Shown: positions 16,241 through 24,232 of the stretch, in pieces
How the letters are laid out: each line of letters opens with the position of its first letter
Position numbering within the stretch: position 1 is the first letter of the stretch
Assembly: GCA_963772935.1 (NCBI GenBank)
Contig: CAVYZK010000009.1
Coordinates: 496,001 to 560,000 of the forward strand
Direction: 5' to 3'
Length of the DNA: 64,000 nucleotides
DNA from: JANNNF01 sp963772935
GTDB taxonomy: Bacteria; Pseudomonadota; Alphaproteobacteria; Rhodobacterales; Rhodobacteraceae
The notes under the pieces: model-generated
What the model was told of the DNA's origin: nothing
The model's database searches: none
Seen by the model: only the letters and a program-made list of their open reading frames with translations
Position numbers and translations under genes: made by a program

Positions 16241-17782
16241 ATGAATGATCAGGCAGGGCGCAGAGTACGGGGCGGTGGCGGATCAACCCGCCGGGCAGAG
16301 CGCACCGCAGTCAGCTTTGAGACCGCGAAATTCATCCAGCGCAATATCCCGAACTTCGAGATTCTGAACGAAGAAGCCCTTCAGATCATCGAATGGAACG
16401 CCGAGACGGTGCTGGAGGAGATCGGCGTAAACTTCGTCGAAAACCCGCATGCGCTGGACCTGTGGCGTGCGGCAGGCGCGGATGTGAAGGGCGAGCGCGT
16501 GCATATTCCGCGCGGTCTGGCCCGGAAACTGTGTTCCACCGCGCCGAAAACCTTTACCCAGCACGCCCGCAATTCCACCCGCAATGTCGAGGTGGGGGGC
16601 CGCAATCTGGTGCTGGCCCCGGTGTACGGCCCCCCCTTTGTGCGGGATGCCGAAGGCGGTCGCCGCTATGCCACCATCCATGATTTCCAGCAGTTCGTGA
16701 AGCTGGGCTATATGTCGAAATGGCTGCACCATTCGGGCGGCACCGTGTGCGAGCCGACCGATGTGCCGGTCAACAAGCGCCATCTGGATATGCTGCACGC
16801 CCATATGACCCTGTCCGACAAGCCCTATATGGGGTCGGTGACAGAACCCAGCCGCGCCGCCGATTCGGTGGAAATGTCGAAAATTCTGTTCGGGTCAGAT
16901 TTTGTTGACCAGAACACCGTGATGACCAGCCTGATCAACATCAACTCCCCCATGACGTTTGACGGCATCATGATGGGGGCGCTGGAGGTTTACGCCAGCA
17001 ACAATCAGGCCAGCATCGTGTCGCCCTTTATCGTCGGTGGGGCCATGGCTCCGGTGACGGTGGCAGGCACGCTGACCCAAGTGCTGGCCGAGATTCTGGC
17101 AGGCGTGTCTTATTCCCAGCTTGTGCGCCCCGGATCGCCGGTGATTGCGGGTGCGTTTGTGACCTCCATCGACATGAACTCGGGCGCGCCGACCTTTGGC
17201 ACGCCGGAAGCGTCTCATATCACCTATGGCGCGGGTCAGTTGGTGCGGCGTCTTGGGCTGCCCTACCGGTCTGGCGGGTCGTTCTGCGGGTCGAAACTGC
17301 CGGATGCGCAGGCGGCGTATGAGACCGCGAACAGCCTGAACATGGCACTGCTGGCGGGTGTGAACTTCATGCTGCATGCCTGCGGGTGGCTGGAGGGTGG
17401 CCTCGTGTCGTCCTACGAGAAGTTCGTGATGGACGCTGACCAGTTGGGCACATTGCACCATCTGGCCCAAGGCATCCAGATCGACACCAACGGTCAGGCG
17501 ATGGACGCGATCCGCGAGGTTGGTCCGGGCGGCCACTATCTGGGCTGCGAACACACCCAAGCCAACTTCAAATCGGCCTTCTGGCGGTCCGACCTGTTTG
17601 ATTACAAACCGTTTGAAACCTGGGCCGAAGAAGGCGCGCGCGATACGCAGACCCTGGCGGCAGAGCGGGTCAAGAAGATGCTGGGCGACTATCAGCAGCC
17701 CGCATTGGACGACGGCGTGCGCGAAGCGCTGGATGAATATGTGGCCAAGAAAAAGGCCTCAATGCCCGACGCGTTTATTTAA
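16241..17782 (+). CDS. MttB-superfamily (trimethylamine methyltransferase family) protein, non-pyrrolysine
   Basis: A 513-residue TIM-barrel protein of the MttB superfamily (COG5598). The family includes pyrrolysine-dependent trimethylamine methyltransferases and many pyrrolysine-free members such as glycine betaine:corrinoid methyltransferase. There is no in-frame TAG, so this is of the pyrrolysine-free type. Conserved blocks include NFEILNEEALQIIE, the ILAGVSYSQLVRPGSP region and a C-terminal REVGPGGHYLGCEHT. Methylated amines such as glycine betaine or related compounds are plausible substrates, common in marine Rhodobacterales. No corrinoid protein is adjacent. ATG 16241 is preceded by AAAGGGA. 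A terminator follows. Confidence 0.88.
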   Translation: MNDQAGRRVRGGGGSTRRAERTAVSFETAKFIQRNIPNFEILNEEALQIIEWNAETVLEEIGVNFVENPHALDLWRAAGADVKGERVHIPRGLARKLCSTAPKTFTQHARNSTRNVEVGGRNLVLAPVYGPPFVRDAEGGRRYATIHDFQQFVKLGYMSKWLHHSGGTVCEPTDVPVNKRHLDMLHAHMTLSDKPYMGSVTEPSRAADSVEMSKILFGSDFVDQNTVMTSLININSPMTFDGIMMGALEVYASNNQASIVSPFIVGGAMAPVTVAGTLTQVLAEILAGVSYSQLVRPGSPVIAGAFVTSIDMNSGAPTFGTPEASHITYGAGQLVRRLGLPYRSGGSFCGSKLPDAQAAYETANSLNMALLAGVNFMLHACGWLEGGLVSSYEKFVMDADQLGTLHHLAQGIQIDTNGQAMDAIREVGPGGHYLGCEHTQANFKSAFWRSDLFDYKPFETWAEEGARDTQTLAAERVKKMLGDYQQPALDDGVREALDEYVAKKKASMPDAFI

Positions 17783-17806
17783 GACCGTCGCGATTTACGA
17801 AACAAT

Positions 17807-17837
17807 AAGGCCCGCGCCGTCAAGGTCGCGGGCCTTT
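17807..17837. terminator. Bidirectional terminator between MttB-family and DUF6477 genes
   Basis: AAGGCCCGCG (17807-17816) pairs with CGCGGGCCTT (17827-17836) across a ten-base loop. It lies between two convergent genes. Confidence 0.85.
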
Positions 17838-17842
17838 GCATT

Positions 17843-18127
17843 TCAGGCCTGCACCACGCGCGGCAAAAGGCGTGCCTCGGCCATCAGGGCAATCAGCACC
17901 TCAATATGGCGCGACACCGAATAGGTCGCATCACCGCGGCGGCGGGTATCCTCCAGCAACGCCTCTTCGCTCAACAACCGGGGAACCGCGCGTTCTGGCT
18001 GCATATTTCCGTCGATCAGGCGGCGCAGATCGCGGTCGCGGCGGTATTCCTCCATCCCAAAGCGCGCGGCCCGCATCAGCAGGCGGGGGCGGCGCAATTC
18101 AGACAGCAGGGTGCGAAAATCAGACAT
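17843..18127 (-). CDS. DUF6477 small protein, candidate homologue of the rcc01866 GTA regulator
   Basis: A 94-residue, arginine-rich soluble protein (RRPRLLMRAARFGMEEYRRDRDLRRL, then HIEVLIALMAEARLLP) that I recognise as the DUF6477 family of Rhodobacterales. It is divergent from a DUF6456 gene. In Rhodobacter capsulatus a small gene next to gafA (rcc01866) is required, with GafA, for gene transfer agent production. The pairing and sizes here match my memory of that locus, but I could not align them. No structural gene-transfer-agent genes are in this window, which is normal because the regulators are unlinked. Confidence 0.7.
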   Translation of the reverse strand: MSDFRTLLSELRRPRLLMRAARFGMEEYRRDRDLRRLIDGNMQPERAVPRLLSEEALLEDTRRRGDATYSVSRHIEVLIALMAEARLLPRVVQA

Positions 18128-18258
18128 GGGCAGTCTCCTTTATGGAACGGCCTATCCTGCATCGACACAACCTTGCGTTGCATATCTCTCGTTTGAGGCG
18201 CACGGAGGTTACCGAATTGTTTAGGAATTAGCGACAATTATAACTTTTCAACGAGCCA

Positions 18259-18275
18259 TTAACCAACTGCTAACC
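18259..18275 (+). promoter_or_regulatory. CtrA-like binding site upstream of the DUF6456 gene
   Basis: TTAACCAACTGCTAACC matches the CtrA consensus TTAA-N7-TTAAC with one mismatch (CTAAC in the second half). It lies 28 bases before the start of the DUF6456/GafA-like gene. A possible sigma-70 promoter, TTGTTT-N16-TATAAC, ends at 18244, just before it. Confidence 0.5.
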
Positions 18276-18303
18276 AAAACCACCCAAGGTTGCATTTGTC
18301 CTA

Positions 18304-19470
18304 ATGGCTGGACCCTCGCCCAAGTGGCGTATGCAAGACTGGATCTCGGGATTGAACCTGAACGCAGAACTGACCCTGCCTGACTGGCTGCCAGATGCCG
18401 TGCGGCTGTATCTTGATCACACCACGGAAGGGCTGTCGTTCCGGGCTTTGGCCCGGCGCGAGGGGCGACATGCCTCGACCGTGATGCGGCAGGTGCGGCG
18501 TTATGAAAACCGCCGCGATGATCCGTTGATGGATCAGGCGCTGTCGGCGGTCATGGGTCTGTGCAGCCCCGACGCCCCCCCTATTGAACCCAGCCAGAAG
18601 GACGACCCGATGACCATGACGCTGCGCCCCACCTCGCTTGCGGACGAATCCACCCTGAACGCCGAAGGCCGCCGCATCCTGCGCCGTCTGGCGGAACCGG
18701 GGGCCGTGCTGGCGATTGCGCCCGATATGGAAAAGGCCGTGGTGATGCGCGAATTTCCCGATGGTCGCACGGCGCGAACGGGGGTGCTGGAATGCCGCGT
18801 GGCGCAGGCCTTTGTGCTGAAGGACTGGATCGCCTGCCGCAAATCGGGGCGGGTGGCGACCTATGAGATCACGTCAGTGGGGCGCGCCGCCCTGAAGCGG
18901 ATGATTGATGACGAAGACCGCCGCCGCGCAGGCATGTCCGAGGCAGGCACCCCCTTCGCCGATCAGCACCGCGAATGGGACACGCGCGAGGTGGCGGGCG
19001 AGGGCGGCGAGGCCCCGCGCAAGATGCGCTACAATCTGGCGGAAAGCCCGGTGGCCGCGATGGCGCGGCGGCGCGACAAGGATGGCAAGCTGTTTCTGGA
19101 ACCCGAGCTGGTGGACGCCGCCGAACGCCTGCGTGAAGATTTTGAACTGGCCCAGATGGGCCCGCGCGTGACGCAGAACTGGGACAGGTTCCTCACGGCC
19201 GGCGATCGGGGCGGCTATCGCCCAGACTCAGGTCAGGCCACAGGCCCGCGCCATGCGCGTGACAGGGTGGCGGCGGCCTTGCGTGATCTTGGGCCGGGCT
19301 TGGGCGACGTAGCGCTGCGCTGCTGCTGTTTTCTGGAAGGGCTGGAGGTCGCCGAAAAGCGCATGGGTTGGGCCGCGCGGTCCGGCAAGATCGTGCTGCG
19401 CATCGCGCTGCAACGGCTGCGGCGGCATTATGATGAGGCGTATGGCCGCTCTGGCCCCTTGATCGGATAA
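18304..19470 (+). CDS. DUF6456 helix-turn-helix protein, candidate GafA-like gene transfer agent activator
   Basis: A 388-residue protein. The N-terminal domain (about residues 30-85) resembles a DnaA-like helix-turn-helix (FRALARREGRHASTVMRQVRR, then RRDDPLMDQAL). The C-terminal domain from about residue 240 matches DUF6456 (LAESPVAAMARRRDKDGK, then RLREDFELAQMGPRVTQNWD). GafA of Rhodobacter capsulatus, which activates gene transfer agent genes together with RNA polymerase, has this two-part architecture as I recall it and is CtrA-dependent. A CtrA-like box lies just upstream here. There is no recognisable Shine-Dalgarno sequence before the ATG, so a leaderless message is possible. The regulator identity is inference; DUF6456 and the helix-turn-helix are better supported. 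Confidence 0.7.
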   Translation: MAGPSPKWRMQDWISGLNLNAELTLPDWLPDAVRLYLDHTTEGLSFRALARREGRHASTVMRQVRRYENRRDDPLMDQALSAVMGLCSPDAPPIEPSQKDDPMTMTLRPTSLADESTLNAEGRRILRRLAEPGAVLAIAPDMEKAVVMREFPDGRTARTGVLECRVAQAFVLKDWIACRKSGRVATYEITSVGRAALKRMIDDEDRRRAGMSEAGTPFADQHREWDTREVAGEGGEAPRKMRYNLAESPVAAMARRRDKDGKLFLEPELVDAAERLREDFELAQMGPRVTQNWDRFLTAGDRGGYRPDSGQATGPRHARDRVAAALRDLGPGLGDVALRCCCFLEGLEVAEKRMGWAARSGKIVLRIALQRLRRHYDEAYGRSGPLIG

Positions 19471-19475
19471 CCAAA

Positions 19476-19502
19476 ATGGCCGGGGGAATGCCCCCCGGCC
19501 AT
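19476..19502. terminator. Bidirectional terminator between DUF6456 gene and aqpZ
   Basis: ATGGCCGGGGG (19476-19486) pairs with CCCCCGGCCAT (19492-19502) across a five-base loop. It is positioned between two convergent genes only 38 bases apart. Confidence 0.85.
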
Positions 19503-19508
19503 GACTTT

Positions 19509-20192
19509 TCATGCAGCCCGGGTCAGACCCGTGCGGTACACGATGCCCGCAAGTGCTCCACCCGCCAGCGGGGCCAGAATGAACACCCACAGATCCGCAA
19601 TCGCCTTGCCGCCAACAAACACCGCGGGCCCGATCGACCGCGCCGGGTTCACCGAAACCCCCGTCACATTGATGCCGACAAGGTGGATCGCGGCCAGTGT
19701 CAGGCCAATCGCCAGCCCCGCCATCGCCCCCGGCGCGCCCGCATGGGTGGCACCAAGGATGACGGTGACAAAGAGGAAGGTCATCACGAACTCGAACACC
19801 AGCGCGGCACTGGCCGAATATTCGCCCAAGTATCCTGCGCCATAGCCGTTCTGGCCCAGCCCGTTCACACCGATGGCATAGTCCGCCTTGCCGCTGGCGA
19901 TCAGCAACAGGATGCCAGCCCCCACCACGGCACCGACGATCTGCGCCGCCGCATAGCCCACGAAATCGCCCGCAGACATCCGCCCCGCCATCATCACGCC
20001 CAAGGACACAGCCGGGTTCAGATGCGCGCCCGAGATCGCGCCTAACCCATAAGCCGCCGCCACGATTGCCAGCCCGAAGGCAAGGCTGATGCCCGTCAGC
20101 CCGATATCCCCCCCGGCAATCACTGCCGAGCCACAGCCGAACAGCACAAGGATCAACGTCCCTAGGCTTTCAGCGATCAGTTTATTGTTCAT
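19509..20192 (-). CDS. aqpZ: Aquaporin Z
   Basis: A 227-residue water channel of the inner membrane with six transmembrane helices. Both NPA boxes are present: SGAHLNPAVS in the first half and GVSVNPARS in the second. Length equals the E. coli AqpZ class, and the selectivity-filter region (His in IHLVGINVTG) fits water rather than glycerol transport. ATG 20192 is preceded by GGAGGGACC. It is divergent from lipA and monocistronic. Confidence 0.93.
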   Translation of the reverse strand: MNNKLIAESLGTLILVLFGCGSAVIAGGDIGLTGISLAFGLAIVAAAYGLGAISGAHLNPAVSLGVMMAGRMSAGDFVGYAAAQIVGAVVGAGILLLIASGKADYAIGVNGLGQNGYGAGYLGEYSASAALVFEFVMTFLFVTVILGATHAGAPGAMAGLAIGLTLAAIHLVGINVTGVSVNPARSIGPAVFVGGKAIADLWVFILAPLAGGALAGIVYRTGLTRAA

Positions 20193-20343
20193 GGTCCCTC
20201 CGAAGTTGACAACGGGCAGGCGCGGTTTTGTGCTGCTCTGCCCCCACAGAATACCGCCTTGGCAGCGCCTGCATCCCTGCAACCGTTGCCAACGCGGTCC
20301 GGTCAGACTATGTGGGAAGAACCTGCACGTCATGGGGGAATAT

Positions 20344-21297
20344 ATGTCACGCGACATCACGCTGCCCGATCAACGCCACCCCGAAAAGGCGCACAAGGCC
20401 GATCAGGCGCAACCGAAGAAGCCGGATTGGATACGGGTCAAGGCCCCGACCTCGCAAGGGTACAAGGACACACGCGATATCATCCGCGCGCAAAAGCTGA
20501 CCACGGTGTGCGAAGAGGCAGGTTGCCCGAACGTGGGTGAATGCTGGTCTCAGGGCCACGCCACCATGATGATCATGGGCGAGATTTGCACCCGGGGCTG
20601 TACCTTCTGCAACGTGGCGACGGGCAAGCCGCAAACGCTCGATGCGTTCGAACCGGGGCGCGTGGCCCATGCGGTCGCGCAACTGGGGCTGAACCATGTG
20701 GTGATCACAAGCGTGGACCGTGACGATCTGGAGGATGGCGGGGCGGACCATTTCGCCCAGACCATCCGCGCCATCCGCCACCGCGCGCCGGGTACCACGA
20801 TTGAGATCCTGACCCCCGATTTCCTGAAATGCCCGCCTTCTGCCCTGGAAAAGGTGGTCGAGGCGCGCCCGGATGTGTTCAACCACAACCTTGAAACCGT
20901 CCCTGGCCTGTATCTGGAGGTGCGCCCCGGCGCGCGCTATTTCCATTCGTTGCGGCTGTTGCAGAAGGTCAAGGAACTCGACCCCACGATGTTCACCAAA
21001 TCGGGCATCATGGTGGGCTTGGGAGAGGATCGCCCCGGCGTGTTGCAGGTGATGGATGACATGCGCGCGGCGGATGTGGATTTTCTGACCATCGGCCAGT
21101 ATCTGCAACCCACCCCGAAACACCACCGGGTGGCGAATTTCGTGACGCCGGAGGAGTTCAAGGCCTATGAAACCGCGGCTTATGGCAAAGGGTTTCTGAT
21201 GGTGTCAGCCACACCTTTGACGCGGTCGTCGTACCATGCAGGCGATGATTTTGCGCAACTGCGTGCGGCACGGATGCAGAAACTCGGGCGGGGCTGA
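20344..21297 (+). CDS. lipA: Lipoyl synthase
   Basis: LipA, 317 residues, a radical SAM enzyme that inserts two sulfur atoms into the octanoyl chain on lipoyl domains of 2-oxoacid dehydrogenases and the glycine cleavage H protein. The auxiliary iron-sulfur cluster motif is C56-x4-C61-x5-C67, and the radical SAM cluster is C82-x3-C86-x2-C89 (CTRGCTFC). The C-terminal RSSYHAGDDF segment provides the serine ligand. Start ATG 20344 is preceded by GGGGGAA. An ATG four codons earlier (20332) is an alternative. It is divergent from aqpZ. Confidence 0.97.
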   Translation: MSRDITLPDQRHPEKAHKADQAQPKKPDWIRVKAPTSQGYKDTRDIIRAQKLTTVCEEAGCPNVGECWSQGHATMMIMGEICTRGCTFCNVATGKPQTLDAFEPGRVAHAVAQLGLNHVVITSVDRDDLEDGGADHFAQTIRAIRHRAPGTTIEILTPDFLKCPPSALEKVVEARPDVFNHNLETVPGLYLEVRPGARYFHSLRLLQKVKELDPTMFTKSGIMVGLGEDRPGVLQVMDDMRAADVDFLTIGQYLQPTPKHHRVANFVTPEEFKAYETAAYGKGFLMVSATPLTRSSYHAGDDFAQLRAARMQKLGRG

Positions 21298-21310
21298 CTG
21301 CTTGGTCGAA

Positions 21311-21330
21311 GCCCCGGCCTGCGCCGGGGC
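21311..21330. terminator. Hairpin between convergent lipA and GST genes
   Basis: GCCCCGGC (21311-21318) pairs with GCCGGGGC (21323-21330) around CTGC. There is no T-run, so termination is inferred from its location between converging genes. Confidence 0.5.
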
Positions 21331-21338
21331 GAGGGGCG

Positions 21339-21953
21339 CTAGGCAGGGGCCGCGAAGGGCTGGCTTATGTCCTGAAACACCACCAATGCCTCACACCGTG
21401 CCGCCCCCGCCGCAATCAGCGGGTAATCGGCATCTTCGATCAGCGCGGGATGCGCCTCGCGGGCAAAGCGCCACGCACAGGTCATGGCGATATCGGCGTG
21501 GCTGATCTGGTCGCCAAACCAGAACGGTTGCGTCCCCCGCTCAGCCTCCAACGCCGCTAGCACGGATATTATCTGCGCCCGGCAGCGGGCCTCCCAGACG
21601 GGTGAGGTTACATCATGCAGGCGGCGCTCATAGAACAGGCTGACCGCCTTTTCCGCCAATCCGCAGGCAAGGCCGGTGATCCGCAAGACCCGGTGACGCT
21701 CTGGTTCTGCGCGGGGGGCAAGGGGGGCATCAGCCAGCCCATCCAGATAATCCAGTATCAGATGGCTGTCAGTCAGCGCAGTGCCATCCGCCAGCACCAG
21801 AACCGGCACCCGCATCAAGGGGTTACGGGCGCGCACAGCCTCGGCATCGCCAAACACCGACCACGGGCGGTGGTCAAACGGCATCCCGTACAGCCGCAAA
21901 GCAATGCCGACCCGCCGCACAAAGGGGCTGTCGTATTGGCCGATCAGGATCAT
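21339..21953 (-). CDS. Glutathione S-transferase family protein
   Basis: A 204-residue soluble protein with an N-terminal thioredoxin-like GST domain (residues 1-75: MILIGQYDSPFVRRVGIAL, then the cis-Pro region MRVPVLVLADG and LTDSHLILDYL). A C-terminal helical domain with the conserved SHADIAMTCAW N-capping region follows. The serine in YDSPFVRR is the expected catalytic residue. Its start overlaps the stop of the cytochrome c gene (ATGA), so it is the last gene of the hpt-membrane protein-cytochrome-GST operon. The natural substrate is unknown. Confidence 0.88.
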   Translation of the reverse strand: MILIGQYDSPFVRRVGIALRLYGMPFDHRPWSVFGDAEAVRARNPLMRVPVLVLADGTALTDSHLILDYLDGLADAPLAPRAEPERHRVLRITGLACGLAEKAVSLFYERRLHDVTSPVWEARCRAQIISVLAALEAERGTQPFWFGDQISHADIAMTCAWRFAREAHPALIEDADYPLIAAGAARCEALVVFQDISQPFAAPA

Positions 21954-22837
21954 TTTACACCCGGAACAAGCTTGAGGTAGGCCGCAATCGCCGCCCGGTC
22001 GCTCTCAGTCAGGCGGGCCATGTTCTCGACCACATGGGTCATCTCTCCTCCGACCGAATCGTAGTCGGGGGTAAAGCCGGTGGTCAGGTATTCGACGATC
22101 TCAGGCTCTGACCACTCCAAGGCGGCAGGGGTTATATTCGGAAACACCTCTTTGCCCGCAGCATCGGTGACCCCCGCCAGCCAGCGGCTCTTGTCCATGC
22201 CGCCAAGGGCGTTGCGGGGGGTGTGGCATTCGCCGCAATGGGCCATGGCTTCCACCAGATAACGCCCGCGCATCTGGGGCGGGGTCAGATCGCCCGCCAC
22301 CACCCAATCGCGCGACAGGAACAGGAACTTCCAGCCACCCAAAATGCGCCGCCACGAGAACGGAAATCCGACCTCATGCGGCTGGCTGGGGGTGGCGTCG
22401 GCGGGCAGGGTGCCAAGATAGGCGTGCAGGTCGGCCACATCTTGCAGCGCAAGCTTGTTGTACGACGCATAGGGCAGGGCGGGGTAGTAATGCGTGTCCC
22501 ACTGTGAAACCCCGCGCGTGATCGCATTGGCAAGGTCCAGCAGCGGCCAGTCGCCGATGCCCTGTTCGGGGTCCGAGGAAATATTGGGCGCGATAAAGGT
22601 GCCAAACTCTGTCACAAACCGCTGCCCCCCCGATAGCACCAGTTGCGCATCCCCCTTGGCGTCCTTGGCCATATGGCATGAGGCACAGCCCGTGGCCCAA
22701 AACACAGCCTCACCGCGTGTGGCATTTCCGGCAAGGCCTGCCACATCGGCCTCTGCCAACGGATCGGGCCGGGTCACAAACCAGAACACGGCGGCACCGA
22801 CCAAGGCCAGCAGGATCAGATATCGGATCAGGCGCAT
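21950..22837 (-). CDS. Membrane-anchored di-heme cytochrome c
   Basis: A 295-residue protein with an uncleaved-looking hydrophobic N-terminus (residues 5-21) and two CxxCH heme c motifs: CASCH at residues 51-55 and CGECH near residue 201. Each is followed by a methionine-bearing cytochrome domain. The layout resembles the cytochrome subunits of periplasmic alcohol and sugar dehydrogenases and some thiosulfate systems, but no dehydrogenase is adjacent, so its electron partner is unknown. ATG 22837 has a GGGGGAA ribosome-binding site. It is the third gene of the hpt operon and is coupled to the GST gene. Confidence 0.88.
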   Translation of the reverse strand: MRLIRYLILLALVGAAVFWFVTRPDPLAEADVAGLAGNATRGEAVFWATGCASCHMAKDAKGDAQLVLSGGQRFVTEFGTFIAPNISSDPEQGIGDWPLLDLANAITRGVSQWDTHYYPALPYASYNKLALQDVADLHAYLGTLPADATPSQPHEVGFPFSWRRILGGWKFLFLSRDWVVAGDLTPPQMRGRYLVEAMAHCGECHTPRNALGGMDKSRWLAGVTDAAGKEVFPNITPAALEWSEPEIVEYLTTGFTPDYDSVGGEMTHVVENMARLTESDRAAIAAYLKLVPGVK

Positions 22838-22904
22838 CGCTTCCCCCTTGATTGCTTTTGGTGGGTGGCTTTGGGGCGATGCTAACAAAGCGGCTGGCTA
22901 TGGG

Positions 22905-23087
22905 CTACGGTTTTCCGGGCTTCAGCTTGTCATTGACCGTCAGCCAGTCGGGCCAGCCGAACACATATTCGAACGCCCCGATGCCCAGACAGACCGCAAT
23001 CACCCCCAACACCAGCAGCACCGTGCGCATGGATGGCGGGTTCTGTTGCCAGCGTTTTGCGCGGATCAGCCATGTCATGTAGTTCAT
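22905..23087 (-). CDS. Small single-pass membrane protein
   Basis: A 60-residue protein with one transmembrane helix (about residues 21-41, TVLLVLGVIAVCLGIGAF) flanked by a basic N-terminal region and a short periplasmic tail containing WPDWL. Its ATG overlaps the hpt stop codon (ATGA). Together with clean codon use this supports it as a real translated gene. I do not recognise a family. It might assist the neighbouring membrane cytochrome. Confidence 0.6.
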   Translation of the reverse strand: MNYMTWLIRAKRWQQNPPSMRTVLLVLGVIAVCLGIGAFEYVFGWPDWLTVNDKLKPGKP

Positions 23088-23637
23088 GGCGTATCCTCCC
23101 CGGTGAAGCGCACCTTGCCGATATAGGGCAGGTTGCGGTTTCGTTGCGCAAAATCAATGCCGTAACCCACGACAAATTCATCCGGGAATGGTAAAGCCTG
23201 TCCATTTCGCGCCGAATGTCCACCTCGCGCCGGGTGGGTTTGTCCAGCAGGGCGCACACCTCCAAACGGGCCGGGTTGCGGCTTTCCAGCAGGTGACGCA
23301 CATGGTGCAGGGTAAAGCCGGTGTCCACGATATCCTCGACCACCAGCACATCGCGCCCGGCAATTTCGCCGCGCAAGTCCTTGAGGATACGCACCTCGCG
23401 CGACGATTGCATCCCGTCGCCATAAGACGAGGCTTCCAGAAAATCGACCTCGACGGGCAGGTCGATCTCGCGCACGAGGTCTGCGATGAACACGAACGAC
23501 CCGCGCAACAGCCCCACCACGATCAGCTTGTCGGTGCCTGCATAATGCGCGGTGATTTCCCGCGCCAAGCCTTCGATCCGCGCGGCAATTGCCTTGGCGC
23601 TGATCATCTGGTCGATCACATAGGCTTTTTGCGGCAT
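23084..23637 (-). CDS. hpt: Hypoxanthine phosphoribosyltransferase, two +1 frame breaks
   Basis: A purine salvage enzyme that makes IMP or GMP from hypoxanthine or guanine and PRPP; about 183 residues after correction. The PRPP-binding motif VLVVEDIVDTGFT and the YGDGMQSS loop lie in the first frame. The end of the protein is then spread over two other frames: WTGFTIP in one, then DEFVVGYGIDFAQRN to VRFTGEDTP in the next. This requires extra bases near 23214 and near 23184. Everything needed for a normal enzyme is present, so error is likelier than decay. ATG 23637 follows GAGGG. Its stop overlaps the small membrane protein start. Confidence 0.85.
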
Positions 23638-23700
23638 CCCACCCTCTTGATTTTCCATGGTCTGTTGCTCAATACCAGTTGTTACGACACGAGAGGTCCG

Positions 23701-24165
23701 ATGCCCACCCACCATGAAAACCGCGTGCTGCCCTATTCGGCCCAACAGATGTACGATCTGGTGGCCGATGTGGCCTCATACCCGAAATTCCTGCCATGGA
23801 ATTCCGCCGCCCGCATCAACGCGCGCAGGCCGATCGACGGCCCGAATGGCGCGGGCGAGGTGATGGAGGCGGATCTGGTGATCAGCTTCAAGGTATTCCG
23901 CGAACGCTTTGGCAGCCGGGTAACGCTGTGGCCGGGGCCAAAGAAGATCGACACCGAGTATCTGGATGGCCCGTTCAAATACATGAAATCGACCTGGGGC
24001 TTTACCGATGTGCCGGGGGGGTGCGAGGTTGATTTCTTTGTCGATTTCGAATTTCGCAATGCCATTCTGCAAGGCATCATCGGGCTTGTGTTCAACGACG
24101 CCATGCTGCGCATCGTGCGGGCTTTTGAACGGCGGGCGGCAGAATTATACGGGCCGCAAGCCTGA
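23701..24165 (+). CDS. START/COQ10-domain protein (RatA/YfjG family)
   Basis: A 154-residue protein with the polyketide cyclase/START fold of the COQ10/RatA family, which binds ubiquinone or lipids and supports respiration. Typical features are the HENRVLPYSAQQMYDLVADVASYP start, FLPWN and the C-terminal helix with AFERRA. In E. coli the relative was described as the toxin RatA acting on ribosome association, while the eukaryotic relative is a CoQ chaperone; the ubiquinone role is more likely in alphaproteobacteria. ATG 23701 has GAGAGG upstream. It is divergent from hpt. Confidence 0.88.
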   Translation: MPTHHENRVLPYSAQQMYDLVADVASYPKFLPWNSAARINARRPIDGPNGAGEVMEADLVISFKVFRERFGSRVTLWPGPKKIDTEYLDGPFKYMKSTWGFTDVPGGCEVDFFVDFEFRNAILQGIIGLVFNDAMLRIVRAFERRAAELYGPQA

Positions 24166-24232
24166 CTGTGACCCGGACTGCGACGGATGGGCGGGCGGCG
24201 GGCGTATCACGATCTGACATGGAGTGTTTGGG

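Noticed and set aside
16241..17782. Pyrrolysine-containing trimethylamine methyltransferase
   Set aside because: There is no in-frame TAG and no pyrrolysine genes nearby. The gene belongs to the pyrrolysine-free branch.
17843..19470. Prophage or gene transfer agent structural cluster
   Set aside because: Only candidate regulators are present; no capsid, terminase, portal or tail genes flank them.
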